Counted from the stretch's first letter, positions 8,244 through 18,580 are shown. The stretch: 64,000 nt of DNA from Flavobacteriales bacterium UBA6772 (GCA_905181765.1 CAJIYW010000001.1:434001-498000); one strand, 5' to 3'. Notes: generated from the letters alone by a model not told the origin. Numbers and translations are program-made.

Positions 8244-9503
8244 CTATGTCTTTTGTTTCTTTTTCTTGGCAGCTGGAAAAAGGACATTATTTAGTATTAA
8301 ACGATATCCAGGTGAGGTTGGATGCAGATCTAACTCTGTTTTTGGATCACCAATTCTGTGGGTATAATCTTCCGGGTCATGGCCACCATAAAACGTAAAC
8401 ATTCCTTTTCCTTTAGTACCGTGAATGTAACGTGCTTCTCTATTCACTTGATTTTCACCTAAAACCAAAACATTACTTTTTACTGTACTTCTATCAAAAG
8501 AGGTTGTTTGCCCCATAAAACCTTTTACTAAAGTAGTATGATTTTGAGTTAACATGGTGGGTACAGGATCCCATTTTGCAGAAAACTCTACTAAAGAAAA
8601 GTAATCTGACGTTTTAGGAATTTTTCGTTTCCTTGTCATATCTATCGTTGAAAACTCATATGTAGCTGGGTTTCTAATTAATTGATAATTTTTAAAAGCG
8701 AATGTTTTATTAAAGTTTATCTGTGATTGATAGTTTATAGTTGTCGCATCTCCATCGAACATTGCTTCTGCAATATCAATACCCTCTGCAGATAAAGCAA
8801 TGTCAAAACTATCTGTTGCAGAACACATAGCGAACATAAAACCACCTCCAATTACATAATCTCTAATCTTTTTAGCAACCGCTAATTTTTCTTGTGATAC
8901 TTTATTGAACCCCAATTCTGTTGCTAGTTTTTCAGACCTTAATTTACTTTCTATATACCAAGGTGTTGTTTTAAAAGAACCATAAAAACGACCGTATTGT
9001 CCTGTAAAATCTTCATGATGTAAGTGCAACCATTCGTAAATTAGTAGTTTATCTTCTAAAACTTCTCTGTCATAAATAACATCAAACGGAATTTCTGCGT
9101 ACGTTAACACCATTGTTACAGCATCATCCCAAGGCATTTTATCTTTTGGAGAATAGACGGCTATTTTTGGTGCTTTCTCTAGCGTTACTGCATCTTGATT
9201 TGAAGAGGGTGCAGCAATTTCTTGCAATATTAATTGCGCTTTCGCATCTGAAATTATTTGGTACGAAACGCCACGAATTTTACATTCCTTTTGTATTAAT
9301 TTATTATTTTCTATTAGAAATGCACCTCCATCATAATTTAACAACCATTTCGATTTTATATCTACTTCTAAAGCAAAATAAACAATACCATATGCTTTTA
9401 AATGATTTTTCTGATTGTCATTGCTCATTGGAACGTATATAAAAGACGCCCAAATTGAATTTGAAATGAAGAGAAATATTAGTGATGGAATGAGTTTTAT
9501 CAT
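8244..9503 (-). CDS. Secreted uncharacterised protein with a glutamine-amidotransferase-like fold
   Basis: 419 residues. An N-terminal signal peptide (IPSLIFLFISNSIWA, cut near residue 19) puts it in the periplasm or outside. Proteins of this flavobacterial family are often labelled asparagine synthetase B in databases (from memory). I see no Cys2 N-terminal nucleophile and no SGGxDS pyrophosphatase motif, so I do not support that function. The middle holds YVIGGGFMFAMCSATDSFD, which looks like the nucleophile elbow of a class I amidotransferase-like domain, and ends with GKGMFTFYGGHDPEDYTH. A lysine-rich tail follows (KKKKQK). It is followed by the transketolase N-subunit gene 98 bp downstream. 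Start and secretion are well supported; the activity is unknown. Confidence 0.75.
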   Translation of the reverse strand: MIKLIPSLIFLFISNSIWASFIYVPMSNDNQKNHLKAYGIVYFALEVDIKSKWLLNYDGGAFLIENNKLIQKECKIRGVSYQIISDAKAQLILQEIAAPSSNQDAVTLEKAPKIAVYSPKDKMPWDDAVTMVLTYAEIPFDVIYDREVLEDKLLIYEWLHLHHEDFTGQYGRFYGSFKTTPWYIESKLRSEKLATELGFNKVSQEKLAVAKKIRDYVIGGGFMFAMCSATDSFDIALSAEGIDIAEAMFDGDATTINYQSQINFNKTFAFKNYQLIRNPATYEFSTIDMTRKRKIPKTSDYFSLVEFSAKWDPVPTMLTQNHTTLVKGFMGQTTSFDRSTVKSNVLVLGENQVNREARYIHGTKGKGMFTFYGGHDPEDYTHRIGDPKTELDLHPTSPGYRLILNNVLFPAAKKKKQKT

Positions 9504-9515
9504 ACTTTAAATCTA

Positions 9516-9549
9516 AAATACACAATTACTTTGAGGCAATTGTGTATTT
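9516..9549 (-). terminator. Hairpin downstream of dnaB
   Basis: A perfect 12-bp stem (9516-9527 with 9538-9549, AAATACACAATT) with a 10-nt loop, 26 bp past the dnaB stop. The T-run after it on the minus strand is short, so it is a fair but not ideal terminator. It also sits just upstream of the start of the next minus gene. Confidence 0.6.
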
Positions 9550-9575
9550 CTATCATTTTATAAATTCATTACTAT

Positions 9576-11087
9576 TTAAAAAGGAACACCATCATCACCA
9601 AAAGCATCTTTCGGCTCAATTCTTTGATCTGGAAAAACATCATTCGGAAAATCTGCATTCATAGAAGATTGAAATTCTGAACTAAAGCCCTCTTCTAAAT
9701 CCGAGAATTTTGCTAAATGACCTGTAAACTTTAATCGAATATTATCTAAACCACCATTTCTATGTTTTGCAACAATAAACTCTCCTTGTCCTTCACATGG
9801 CGTGTGTTCATCATCATCCCATTCTGTCATTCCGTAATATTCTGGTCTAAAAATAAACGATACAATATCTGCATCTTGCTCAATTGCACCAGATTCACGT
9901 AAATCTGAAAGTAAAGGTCTTTTGCTACCCCCACGTGTTTCTACCGCACGAGATAATTGAGAAAGTGCAATTACAGGAACCTCTAATTCTTTTGCCAATG
10001 CTTTTAAATTTCTAGAAATCATAGAGATTTCTTGTTCACGATTTCCACCCGATTTTCCTCCGGCAGTCATTAATTGTAAATAATCAATTACAATAATTTT
10101 TACGCCGTGTTGCGAAACCAAACGTCTTGCTTTTGCCCGCAAGTCAAATACAGAAAGAGATGGCGTATCATCAATAAAAATAGGTGCATCAGATAATTTC
10201 TTAACCTTTACATTTAATTGCTCCCATTCATGTGGTTCTAAATTTCCTTTTCTTAATTTTTCTGAAGTCAAGCCCGTTTCAGATGAAATCATACGGGTTA
10301 TTAACTGCACAGAAGACATCTCTAATGAAAAGACGGCTACACCATGTCCAAAATCGATTGCCATATTTTTTGCCATCGAAATTACAAAGGCTGTTTTTCC
10401 CATACCAGGACGGGCCGCAATAATTACTAAATCGGATGGCTGCCAACCAGAGGTTAGTGCATCTAATTTGGTAAAACCAGTTTGTAAACCAGACATTCCC
10501 TCAGAATTACCTATTTCTTGAATCTTTGCTAATGCTTGTTTTACAAGAGATCCTGCTTGTTCAGAACTCTTTTTTAAATTTCCTTGAGTAACCTCAAAAA
10601 GTTTTGCTTCTGCGTCATCTAATAACTCGAAAACGTCGGTACTCTCGTCATATGCGTTTTCTATAATTTCACTTGAAATAGAAATTAATTTACGTTGAAT
10701 GTATTTTTGAAGTATAATTCTAGCATGAAACTCAATATGTGCAGAAGAAGCTACCTTTTGAGTTAGACGAATCAAATATAAATCGCCCCCTACAAAGTCT
10801 AACTTTCCGTTTTTTCTTAAAAGACTAGAAACCGTTAAAAGGTCAATTGGTTCAGAATTTTGAAACAATTCATAAATAGCAGCATAGACCTCGTTATGTT
10901 TTTGGTCATAGAAAGCATCGGCACTTAAGACATCAATTACATCATCAATTCCTTTTTTGTCAATCATCATTGCACCCAAGACAGCTTCTTCTAATTCTAC
11001 TGCTTGTGGCGGAATCTTTCCTTTCTCAAGACTAATAATCCTGCTCTTGTCTATTTTTTTACCTCCGAAATCTTTCGTTTTCTCCAT
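9576..11087 (-). CDS. dnaB: Replicative DNA helicase DnaB
   Basis: 503 residues, the normal length. The N-terminal DnaB domain (about 27-130) begins with IPPQAVELEEAVLGAMM and binds primase. The RecA-like C-terminal domain has Walker A ARPGMGKT at 225-232, Walker B IIVIDYLQLM, and SDLRESGAIEQDAD, the arginine-finger region. It unwinds DNA at the fork as a hexamer. The last 60 residues are acidic and variable. No intein interrupts the usual insertion sites. A TACATTTG motif (11093-11100 on the minus strand) just before the start resembles a -7 box, but I find no matching TTG. Confidence 0.97.
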   Translation of the reverse strand: MEKTKDFGGKKIDKSRIISLEKGKIPPQAVELEEAVLGAMMIDKKGIDDVIDVLSADAFYDQKHNEVYAAIYELFQNSEPIDLLTVSSLLRKNGKLDFVGGDLYLIRLTQKVASSAHIEFHARIILQKYIQRKLISISSEIIENAYDESTDVFELLDDAEAKLFEVTQGNLKKSSEQAGSLVKQALAKIQEIGNSEGMSGLQTGFTKLDALTSGWQPSDLVIIAARPGMGKTAFVISMAKNMAIDFGHGVAVFSLEMSSVQLITRMISSETGLTSEKLRKGNLEPHEWEQLNVKVKKLSDAPIFIDDTPSLSVFDLRAKARRLVSQHGVKIIVIDYLQLMTAGGKSGGNREQEISMISRNLKALAKELEVPVIALSQLSRAVETRGGSKRPLLSDLRESGAIEQDADIVSFIFRPEYYGMTEWDDDEHTPCEGQGEFIVAKHRNGGLDNIRLKFTGHLAKFSDLEEGFSSEFQSSMNADFPNDVFPDQRIEPKDAFGDDGVPF

Positions 11088-11225
11088 TACTACAAATGTA
11101 CTTTTTTACTTGGTTTCTCTTTGCTAAAACAAGACTTAAATTTGTAAACAATTTTTGTAAACTAAATTGTTATTATCTTGTTAATAACCAGTCAACTTCT
11201 ATTTTAAAATGTTATTTTTATCGAG

Positions 11226-12302
11226 ATGAAAATAAATAAGAAACATCTTTTAGGTACCCTTTTTCTTCCCATACAGTTTGTTTTGGTGCAATTAGCAGCT
11301 AAAAACCCTGCTTTTATAGAAGATTATTATTCAAACGGAATCTACCCAAATATCGCTGCTTTTTTACGAATTATTTTTGGTTGGATTCCTTTTTCTGTGG
11401 GAGATTTATTAATTGCTTTCCTATTATTTATTTTTATTCGTTTTTTCTACAGGTTAATACAAGCAAGATTTCGAAGTGCGCTTCCAAAGATCATTCACTT
11501 TACAGCAATTTTATCTTTGATTTATTTTTGTTTTTATCTTTTCTGGGGATTGAACTATTATAGAAAACCCTTAGTCGAAAATCTAGCATATCAGCAAAAA
11601 GAATATAGCACTGCACAGCTTCAAAAAGTTACAGAAACTATTATTCAAAAACTGAATTATTATCAACTAGAAATTACTAAAAACGACACTATCAAGGTAG
11701 AAAACAAGTATTCACAAAAGAAAATGTATAAATTAGCAATTAATGGATATACTCATTTAGAAGCAGACTTCCCACAGTTAAAATACCAATACAAATCGGT
11801 TAAAAGTTCTTTGATGAGTTTGTTACAAACCTATATTGGAACCGGTGGATATCTGAACCCGTTAACTGGTGAAGCCCAGGTAAACGACCGGATTCCAAAA
11901 ACAGGTTACCCAACAACCATTTGTCATGAAATGGCACACCAAATAGGATTCGCAGCAGAAAATGAAGCTAATTTTGTTGGTTTTATAGCAGCGAATTATA
12001 ATGACGACGTTTTCTTTAAATATGCCAGCTATCGAATGGCGTTTGGATATTGTATTTCAGAACTTAGAAAGCGCGACCGTAAACTAACAAAAAAACTTTG
12101 GAAAACACTTCATGTAGGCGTTGGAAAAGATTTTAACGCCAGTTATCAGTTTTGGCAAAACTACAAAAATCCGTTTGAACCGATTGTAAAAAAAGGTTAC
12201 AATGCTTATTTAAAGGCCAATAATCAAGATAAAGGTATTGCATCTTACAGCATTGTAGTAAATTTATTTATCCATTATTTTGAAAGTTTAGAAGATATTT
12301 AG
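11226..12302 (+). CDS. DUF3810 membrane protein with zinc-protease motif
   Basis: 358 residues. Three hydrophobic segments occupy about residues 8-25, 43-75 and 88-109; the rest is soluble. The sequence TICHEMAHQIGFAAENEANF contains HExxH (His234, Glu235, His238) and a downstream Glu at 245 or 247, the pattern of a gluzincin-type zinc peptidase. The family is DUF3810, widespread in Bacteroidota and without known substrate. It precedes the two amidohydrolase genes by about 100 bp on the same strand, an order I recall from other flavobacteria. Peptidase activity is inference from the motif. Confidence 0.85.
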   Translation: MKINKKHLLGTLFLPIQFVLVQLAAKNPAFIEDYYSNGIYPNIAAFLRIIFGWIPFSVGDLLIAFLLFIFIRFFYRLIQARFRSALPKIIHFTAILSLIYFCFYLFWGLNYYRKPLVENLAYQQKEYSTAQLQKVTETIIQKLNYYQLEITKNDTIKVENKYSQKKMYKLAINGYTHLEADFPQLKYQYKSVKSSLMSLLQTYIGTGGYLNPLTGEAQVNDRIPKTGYPTTICHEMAHQIGFAAENEANFVGFIAANYNDDVFFKYASYRMAFGYCISELRKRDRKLTKKLWKTLHVGVGKDFNASYQFWQNYKNPFEPIVKKGYNAYLKANNQDKGIASYSIVVNLFIHYFESLEDI

Positions 12303-12399
12303 TTTACTTAAAATTATGTTAAAAGAACTTCTTTTAACCATTTACAAATTGGTTCTAGTTAGATTTATAGTAACTAATCTAAATAACCCATATCAACTT

Positions 12400-15363
12400 A
12401 TGAGAAAACTACTCTTATTTTCCTTTTTTCTGTTGACAATTTCATTGCATTCGCAAGATTATTTTCCGACAGATTCAGGAGTAAAAACCACAGAAAATAC
12501 CATAATAGCATTTACCAATGCTACTATTTATGTAACACCGGAAAAGGTGCTTAAAAAAGGAACTTTACTTATAAGAGATGGTAAAGTAATGCAGGTAGGT
12601 AAAAATATAAACATTCCTAAAGGGGCAAAAATTGTTGACCTTTTAGGAAAAACAGTATATCCTTCTTTTATAGATTTGTACTCAGATTTTGGAATTAAAA
12701 AACCAAAATCTGCTATTCGTAGATCTAGAATAGCACAATATAATGCTTCTCGAGAGGGGTATTATTGGAATGATCATATTAGACCCGATGTAAATCCCAT
12801 AAAAGATTTTTCTTTTGATACTAAAAAAGCAAAAGAACTTTTAAATGCAGGTTTCGGAGTTGTAAATACGCACATGCAAGATGGTATTATTCGTGGAAAT
12901 GGATTACTAATTGCATTGAACCCCAATGCTTCAAACGCTTACAGAGTTTTAGATACAAAATCTGCACAATACTTATCTTTTTCTAAAAGCGCATTGTCTA
13001 AACAAGCGTATCCTAGTTCTAGAATGGGTGCAATGGCTTTGATAAGACAAACCTATAATGACGCAACTTGGTATGCAGGCGGTAACATGAAGAATACAGA
13101 TTTAGCATTAGAAGCTTTAAATGAGAATAAAAACTTGACTCAAATTTTTGAAACTGGTAACTTGTTAGATGCTTTAAGAGCAGATAAAGTTGGTGATGAA
13201 TTCGGAATTCAATATACTATAGTAGGTTCTGGAGATGAGTTTGAACGCATAAACGATATCAAAAGTACCAATGCTAACTTTATCATTCCTATTAATTTTA
13301 GTAAAGCATTTGATGTTTCGAATCCGCTTTTAGCGCAACAAATTTCTTTAAGAGATATGCGTAAATGGAATCAAGAACCGTCTAACTTAAAAGTACTGTC
13401 AGAAAACGGTGTTAATTTTGCGTTGACTGCACGTTCTTTAAAATCTGTGAAAACGTTTCATACTAATTTACAGAAAGCTATTAAATATGGTTTTAACAAA
13501 AAGAAAGCCTTGGCATCTTTAACAACTATCCCTGCTAATATTATTGGAAATACTACTATTGGAAATTTAAATGTTGGTAGTTACGCAAACTTTATAGTTA
13601 CTTCTGGAGACGTTTTTGATTCAAAAACTACCATCTATGAAAACTGGGTACAAGGTGCTAAAAACGTAGTAAACGATATGACAATCAAAGACATTACAGG
13701 AAACTACATGTTGTATGTGAATACTCAAAATTACGATTTAACCATTACTGGTAAAGGTTCAAAACAAACGGCGACTGTTAAAATAGGTGACAAAAAAGTA
13801 AATGCTAAATTTTCTTTTATAAACGAATGGATTTCTATTACATTAAATGAAGACAGCGTATATACTAGAATTCTAGGTAAGGTTATAAATGCGTCTAACG
13901 TAATGGAAGGAACTGCTTATGACACCCAAGGAAATGAAACTATGTGGTCTGCCAGTAAGAAAGTGAAAAAAAACATTAAGAAAAAAGATAGCAAGAAAAA
14001 AAAGGAAGAAGAGGCTATTGTTGTGCTTCCTGTTAGTTACCCTAACATTGGCTTTGGAAATTACACCATGCCAAAAACAGAAACTATATTAATAAAGAAT
14101 GTTACCGTTTGGACGAGTGAAGCTGCTGGTATTTTAAATAATACAGACGTATTACTAAAAGATGGTAAAATTGCTGCCATTGGAAACAATTTAAAAGCGA
14201 GAAGAGCAATAGAAATAGACGGCACAGGAAAACATTTAACTGCGGGTATTGTAGATGAGCATTCACATATTGCAGCTTCTGCTATTAATGAAGGTGCACA
14301 AAATTCATCTGCAGAAGTTACCATAGAAGATGTTGTAGACCCTAACGATATTAATATTTACAGAAACCTTTCTGGTGGAACTACTTCTGCGCAAATATTG
14401 CATGGTTCTGCAAATCCTATTGGCGGACGTTCTGCAATTATCAAATTAAAATGGGGAGAGAATGCAGCGAATATGATTTATGATGATTCTCCAAAATTCA
14501 TAAAATTTGCTTTGGGTGAAAATGTAAAACAATCTAGAAGTCCTAACGGAACGCGTTTTCCGCAAACAAGAATGGGTGTAGAGCAAATGTTTGTAGATTA
14601 TTTTACAAGAGCACAAGAATATGAAGTGCTAAAGAAAAGTGGAAAACCATATAGGAAAGACGATGAAATGGAAACCTTAGTGGAAATTTTAAACGGAGAA
14701 CGTTTTATTTCTTGCCACTCTTATGTGCAATCAGAAATTAACATGTTAATGAAAGTTGCAGAGAGATTCAATTTTAGAATAAACACCTTCACGCACATTT
14801 TAGAAGGCTATAAAGTAGCAGATAAAATGGCCAAACATGGTGTTGGTGGTTCTACGTTCTCAGATTGGTGGGCGTATAAATATGAAGTAAATGACGCCAT
14901 TCCTTTTAACGCTGCAATTATGCACAATGCTGGCGTTACGGTCGCTATTAATTCAGATGATAGAGAAATGTCTAGACGTCTAAATCAAGAAGCAGCAAAA
15001 ACAATGAAGTATGGCGGAATGTCTGAACTAGAAGCTTGGAAAACAGTAACCATTAATCCTGCTAAATTATTACATATAGATAATAAAGTGGGTAGTATTA
15101 AAGAAGGAAAAGATGCAGATGTTGTTCTATGGAACCAGCATCCGATGTCTATTTATGCAAAAGTAGAAAAGACTATTGTAGATGGTAAAGTTTTGTTTGA
15201 CATTGCAGAAGACTTGAAAAAACGTACGGCAATTAAAGAAGAAAAAAGCCAATTAATTACCATGATGTTAAAGGAAAAAATGAAAGGCAGTAAAACAAAA
15301 ACTCCTATGAAAAGAGAAGATAGAAACTTTCACTGTGATACTTTAGAAGCACTTAAAAACTAA
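12400..15363 (+). CDS. Double-module amidohydrolase, secreted
   Basis: 987 residues counted from ATG 12400. I choose this start because the next residues (RKLLLFSFFLLTISLHSQ) form a clear signal peptide; a longer frame reaches back to 12316 but would bury it. Two amidohydrolase-fold modules follow, about 25-440 and 560-960, joined by a lysine-rich linker. The second has the HxH metal motif in VDEHSHIA (His621, His623), later CHSY, THILEG and the Asp of INSDD, so it should bind metal. The first reads PSFIDLYSDFG where HxH should be and is probably not catalytic. Imidazolonepropionase-type hydrolases and peptidases are the nearest relatives; the substrate is unknown. The next gene starts 2 bp after the stop. 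Confidence 0.87.
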   Translation: MRKLLLFSFFLLTISLHSQDYFPTDSGVKTTENTIIAFTNATIYVTPEKVLKKGTLLIRDGKVMQVGKNINIPKGAKIVDLLGKTVYPSFIDLYSDFGIKKPKSAIRRSRIAQYNASREGYYWNDHIRPDVNPIKDFSFDTKKAKELLNAGFGVVNTHMQDGIIRGNGLLIALNPNASNAYRVLDTKSAQYLSFSKSALSKQAYPSSRMGAMALIRQTYNDATWYAGGNMKNTDLALEALNENKNLTQIFETGNLLDALRADKVGDEFGIQYTIVGSGDEFERINDIKSTNANFIIPINFSKAFDVSNPLLAQQISLRDMRKWNQEPSNLKVLSENGVNFALTARSLKSVKTFHTNLQKAIKYGFNKKKALASLTTIPANIIGNTTIGNLNVGSYANFIVTSGDVFDSKTTIYENWVQGAKNVVNDMTIKDITGNYMLYVNTQNYDLTITGKGSKQTATVKIGDKKVNAKFSFINEWISITLNEDSVYTRILGKVINASNVMEGTAYDTQGNETMWSASKKVKKNIKKKDSKKKKEEEAIVVLPVSYPNIGFGNYTMPKTETILIKNVTVWTSEAAGILNNTDVLLKDGKIAAIGNNLKARRAIEIDGTGKHLTAGIVDEHSHIAASAINEGAQNSSAEVTIEDVVDPNDINIYRNLSGGTTSAQILHGSANPIGGRSAIIKLKWGENAANMIYDDSPKFIKFALGENVKQSRSPNGTRFPQTRMGVEQMFVDYFTRAQEYEVLKKSGKPYRKDDEMETLVEILNGERFISCHSYVQSEINMLMKVAERFNFRINTFTHILEGYKVADKMAKHGVGGSTFSDWWAYKYEVNDAIPFNAAIMHNAGVTVAINSDDREMSRRLNQEAAKTMKYGGMSELEAWKTVTINPAKLLHIDNKVGSIKEGKDADVVLWNQHPMSIYAKVEKTIVDGKVLFDIAEDLKKRTAIKEEKSQLITMMLKEKMKGSKTKTPMKREDRNFHCDTLEALKN

Positions 15364-15365
15364 AA

Positions 15366-16664
15366 ATGATGAAAAAAATAATATATGGTTTGCTGTTTTT
15401 CTTTTTAGTAGGAAATAGCATCGCACAACAAACACCGGCCAAAGCACAAATTACAGGTTTCTCTATTGAAGGAGCAACGGCACACATAGGAGATGGAACC
15501 GTAATTAAAAATTCTTTAATTATGTTTGCGAACGGTACAATTAATTTTATTGGCAGCGCAATGACAAAAATTGCAAGACAAGGAACCGTAATAAATGCCA
15601 AAGGAAAACATGTATATCCTGGTTTTATTGCTGCCAATGCTACGCTAGGATTGGTAGAGATAGATGCTGTAAAAGCAACGGATGATCAGGATGAAATTGG
15701 TATTATGAATCCGCATATTAGAAGTTTAATAGCCTACAATGCAGAAAGTAAAGTGGTAGAGTCTATGAGACCTAACGGCGTTTTAATGGCACAGATAACC
15801 CCAAGAGGCGGCACCATTTCTGGTACTTCTTCTATTGTACAATTAGATGCTTGGAACTGGGAAGATGCAAGCATACATGCAGATGATGCCATTCATATGA
15901 ATTGGCCATCTAGCTTTATTTCTGGTAAATGGTGGTTGGGAGAAGATCCTGCTTTAAAACCAGATGCTAAATATGCTGATAAGATTGGAACTATAAAAAC
16001 CTATTTTATGAATGCTAAAAATTATTTAGAGGGTACACAAACAAAAACACATTTGCCATATCAATCTACAGCAGGCTTATTTAACGGTTCTAAAAAGCTT
16101 TTTCTTCATGTAAACGGTCAAAAAGAAATTACAGATGCTATTACAATCTCTAAGGAATTAGGAATTAACAACTTGGTAATTGTAAATGGAGCGCATGCAG
16201 ACAAAGTAGTTAGTTTATTGGTAAAAAATAACATTCCTGTTGTTTTAGACAGACCGCATAGAAATCCGAATAATGAAGATGATTCTTATGATGCTACGTA
16301 TACCATTGCAAAAACACTAATAGACAAAGGTGTTTTAGTTAGTTTGGGTATGGAAGGCCAAATGGAACGTATGAACACTAGAAACCTACCTTTTTATGCA
16401 GGTACATTTGCTGCCTTTGGTTTAGATAAAGAAGTTGCCTTGCAGTTAATTACTTTAAATACAGCCAAGGTTTTAGGAATTGATGCTTTTACAGGCTCTT
16501 TAGCAGTTGGTAAAGATGCTACCTTATTTATTTCTCAAGGAGACGCCTTAGAAATGCGTGGTAATATATTAACAGATGCATTTATTCAAGGTAGAAAAAT
16601 TAGTTTAGAAACGCACCAAACAAAACTTTGGAGACGGTATTCTGATAAATATAAAACAAAGTAA
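15366..16664 (+). CDS. Amidohydrolase-fold protein lacking the HxH motif
   Basis: 432 residues with a signal peptide (KKIIYGLLFFFLVGNSIAQ); ATG at 15369 is an equally good start. The composite beta domain and barrel of the amidohydrolase family are recognisable (GKHVYPGFI near residue 83, NTAKVLGI and GSLAVGKDATLFI near the end). The strand that normally carries HxH reads AANATLG, so two metal ligands are missing. It is translated in tandem with the double-module protein (2-bp gap), which suggests that the two form a complex or act in one pathway in the periplasm. Loss of catalysis is inferred from the motif; a structural role or a changed metal site are both possible. Confidence 0.85.
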   Translation: MMKKIIYGLLFFFLVGNSIAQQTPAKAQITGFSIEGATAHIGDGTVIKNSLIMFANGTINFIGSAMTKIARQGTVINAKGKHVYPGFIAANATLGLVEIDAVKATDDQDEIGIMNPHIRSLIAYNAESKVVESMRPNGVLMAQITPRGGTISGTSSIVQLDAWNWEDASIHADDAIHMNWPSSFISGKWWLGEDPALKPDAKYADKIGTIKTYFMNAKNYLEGTQTKTHLPYQSTAGLFNGSKKLFLHVNGQKEITDAITISKELGINNLVIVNGAHADKVVSLLVKNNIPVVLDRPHRNPNNEDDSYDATYTIAKTLIDKGVLVSLGMEGQMERMNTRNLPFYAGTFAAFGLDKEVALQLITLNTAKVLGIDAFTGSLAVGKDATLFISQGDALEMRGNILTDAFIQGRKISLETHQTKLWRRYSDKYKTK

Positions 16665-16680
16665 AATTTGTTTATAAATT

Positions 16681-16728
16681 AATAAAGGCTCGCTTCTAAA
16701 ATTTTAGATTAGCGAGCCTTTATTGTTA
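16681..16728 (+). terminator. Intrinsic terminator of the amidohydrolase pair
   Basis: A perfect 14-bp stem (16681-16694 with 16711-16724, core AAAGGCTCGCT) encloses a second self-complementary element (TCTAAAA/TTTTAGA, 16695-16708). It starts 16 bp past the stop. The T content after the stem is modest. Confidence 0.8.
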
Positions 16729-16789
16729 TTCTAAAAATTGATGTACAGCCCTCTTTTTAGAATACCTATATTTAGGTATATTTGCAACA

Positions 16790-17587
16790 ATGAAAGAAAT
16801 TACCAGTATTCAAAATTCGTATATTAAAGAACTCTTAAAACTTCAAGAAAAATCTCGGGAACGTAAAAAAAAGGGACTTTTTATTATTGAAGGAAAAAGA
16901 GAAATCTCTTTGGCAATTTCCGCTAATTATGAATTTGACACTATTTTATATTTTGAAGACCTAATTTCTGAACAAGAAATATTACACTTCTTTAATGCCA
17001 ACGTTAACAGAATTCTTATCTCTAAAGAAGTCTATCAAAAATTAGCTTATAGAGGTTCTACCGAAGGTATTATTGCCGTTACAAAAGCAAAAGATTTCTC
17101 ACTAGAAAATATCAAATTTAAATCAGAGACTCCATTAATTTTAGTGGCAGAAGGTATAGAAAAACCAGGAAATATTGGGGCGCTTTTAAGAACTGCAGAT
17201 GCCGCAAATGTAGCAGCCGTTTTTATTGCAAACCCTAAAAGCGATTTGTACAATGCTAATATTATAAGGTCTAGTGTAGGCTGTGTGTTTACCAATCAGA
17301 TTGCGGTAGGTTCTTCAGAGGAAATTGTAGCATTTCTTGCAGAAAAGAAGATACCTATGTACGCTACCACCTTGCAAAACTCTAACGAATATCACAAAGA
17401 AAATTATACAGCAGCTACTGCCATTGTGGTTGGTACAGAGGCAACCGGTTTAACAACCGTTTTTAGAGAAGAAGCAACACAAAATATAAATATACCAATG
17501 CAAGGTCAAATAGATTCTATGAATGTTTCTGTGGCGGCTGCAATTGTTTTATTTGAAGCAAAAAGACAAAGAGCATTTAAAATATAA
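16790..17587 (+). CDS. TrmH/SpoU-family RNA 2'-O-methyltransferase
   Basis: 265 residues. The N-terminal substrate-binding domain (1-100) includes [17 protein letters not shown], followed by the SPOUT knot domain. Motifs: [19 protein letters not shown] at 122-140 (motif 1), VVGTEATGL near 216-224 (motif 2) and [15 protein letters not shown] near 243 (motif 3). These enzymes methylate a ribose in 23S rRNA or tRNA with S-adenosylmethionine. Which nucleotide is modified cannot be read here. A TATATTTG box ends 5 bp before the ATG, so the transcript may be almost leaderless. The stop is 2 bp before the next gene, indicating cotranscription. Confidence 0.92.
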   Translation: MKEITSIQNSYIKELLKLQEKSRERKKKGLFIIEGKREISLAISANYEFDTILYFEDLISEQEILHFFNANVNRILISKEVYQKLAYRGSTEGIIAVTKAKDFSLENIKFKSETPLILVAEGIEKPGNIGALLRTADAANVAAVFIANPKSDLYNANIIRSSVGCVFTNQIAVGSSEEIVAFLAEKKIPMYATTLQNSNEYHKENYTAATAIVVGTEATGLTTVFREEATQNINIPMQGQIDSMNVSVAAAIVLFEAKRQRAFKI

Positions 17588-17589
17588 CC

Positions 17590-18330
17590 ATGAAAATATT
17601 AGGAATAGACATTGGTGGCACTGGAATTAAAGGTGCAGTTGTAAATACAAAAACAGGTGAATTGTTAACCGAAAGGTTTAGAATTCCAACCCCGCAACCT
17701 GCAACACCAGAAGCCGTTGCCAATGTTGTAAAGGAAATGATTGCACATTTTAATTGGAAAAAAGCCGTAGGCTGTAGTTTTCCTACTACCATAGTAAATG
17801 GCAAATGTATTCATTCTGGAAACCTAAGTCCGGATTGGTTAGATATACGCGTAGACAAACTTTTTAAAAAAGTATGTAAACTACCATTTTTTATAAGTAA
17901 TGATGCTGATTTAGCAGGTTTAGCCGAAGTAAGTTTGGGCGCAGCTAAAAAGGAAAAAGGTGTGGTAATTGTAGTTACAATTGGCACAGGAATTGGCTCT
18001 GGTCTCTTTTTTAACGGAAAATTAATTCCTAATTTAGAGATTGGTAAAATGTTGCATACCAATGGCGAAATTATTGAGTTTCACACTGCAGACTCTGCTA
18101 GAAAAAGAGAGGATTTATCATTGGAAGCATGGGCAAAAAGATTTGATGCCTTATTAGAATATATAAGATTGGTTTATACTCCTAGCCTAGTTGTTTTAGG
18201 TGGTGGTATTAGTAAAAAATATAGCACTTTTAAACCGTATTTAAAAGCAAATGTAAAAGTAAAAGTTGCCCAATTTAAAAACAATGCGGGTATCATTGGC
18301 GCGGCCATGTATGCTAGCAAAAAAATGTAA
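17590..18330 (+). CDS. ppgK: Polyphosphate glucokinase (ROK family)
   Basis: 246 residues, the usual size of strict polyphosphate-glucose phosphotransferases. The N-terminal phosphate loop is [14 protein letters not shown] (residues 4-17). The glucose-binding and catalytic part includes [11 protein letters not shown], with catalytic Asp near 103, and [13 protein letters not shown]. The enzyme phosphorylates glucose with polyphosphate (sometimes also ATP) to give glucose 6-phosphate. It lacks the CxCGxxGC zinc motif of typical ROK kinases, as PpgK proteins do. It follows the TrmH gene by 2 bp with no obvious functional link. Confidence 0.9.
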   Translation: MKILGIDIGGTGIKGAVVNTKTGELLTERFRIPTPQPATPEAVANVVKEMIAHFNWKKAVGCSFPTTIVNGKCIHSGNLSPDWLDIRVDKLFKKVCKLPFFISNDADLAGLAEVSLGAAKKEKGVVIVVTIGTGIGSGLFFNGKLIPNLEIGKMLHTNGEIIEFHTADSARKREDLSLEAWAKRFDALLEYIRLVYTPSLVVLGGGISKKYSTFKPYLKANVKVKVAQFKNNAGIIGAAMYASKKM

Positions 18331-18580
18331 CTAACCTTTCTAAAAGAAAGTAACGTTCTTTAATACAACTATTTTAAAACAGAGTAAATACTTATTATTT
18401 TTTTTAATAAAAAATGTGTTATTATTTCTATTTCTCAAAAAAATAGTACATTTAAAGTCTACCCCAAATTTTATCGGAATACGCTAATAAGACGTATTGG
18501 TTTGTATAAAACAACGCCCTAAACAATAGAACAATAAGCTCTCAATAAAATATTAAAAATAATACCTTACAATTAAACAA

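Noticed and set aside
8244-9503. Asparagine synthetase
   Set aside because: No Cys2 nucleophile or ATP-pyrophosphatase motif, and a signal peptide is present.
12316-12399. Longer start for the double-module amidohydrolase
   Set aside because: It adds 28 residues in front of a clear signal peptide; ATG 12400 fits secretion.
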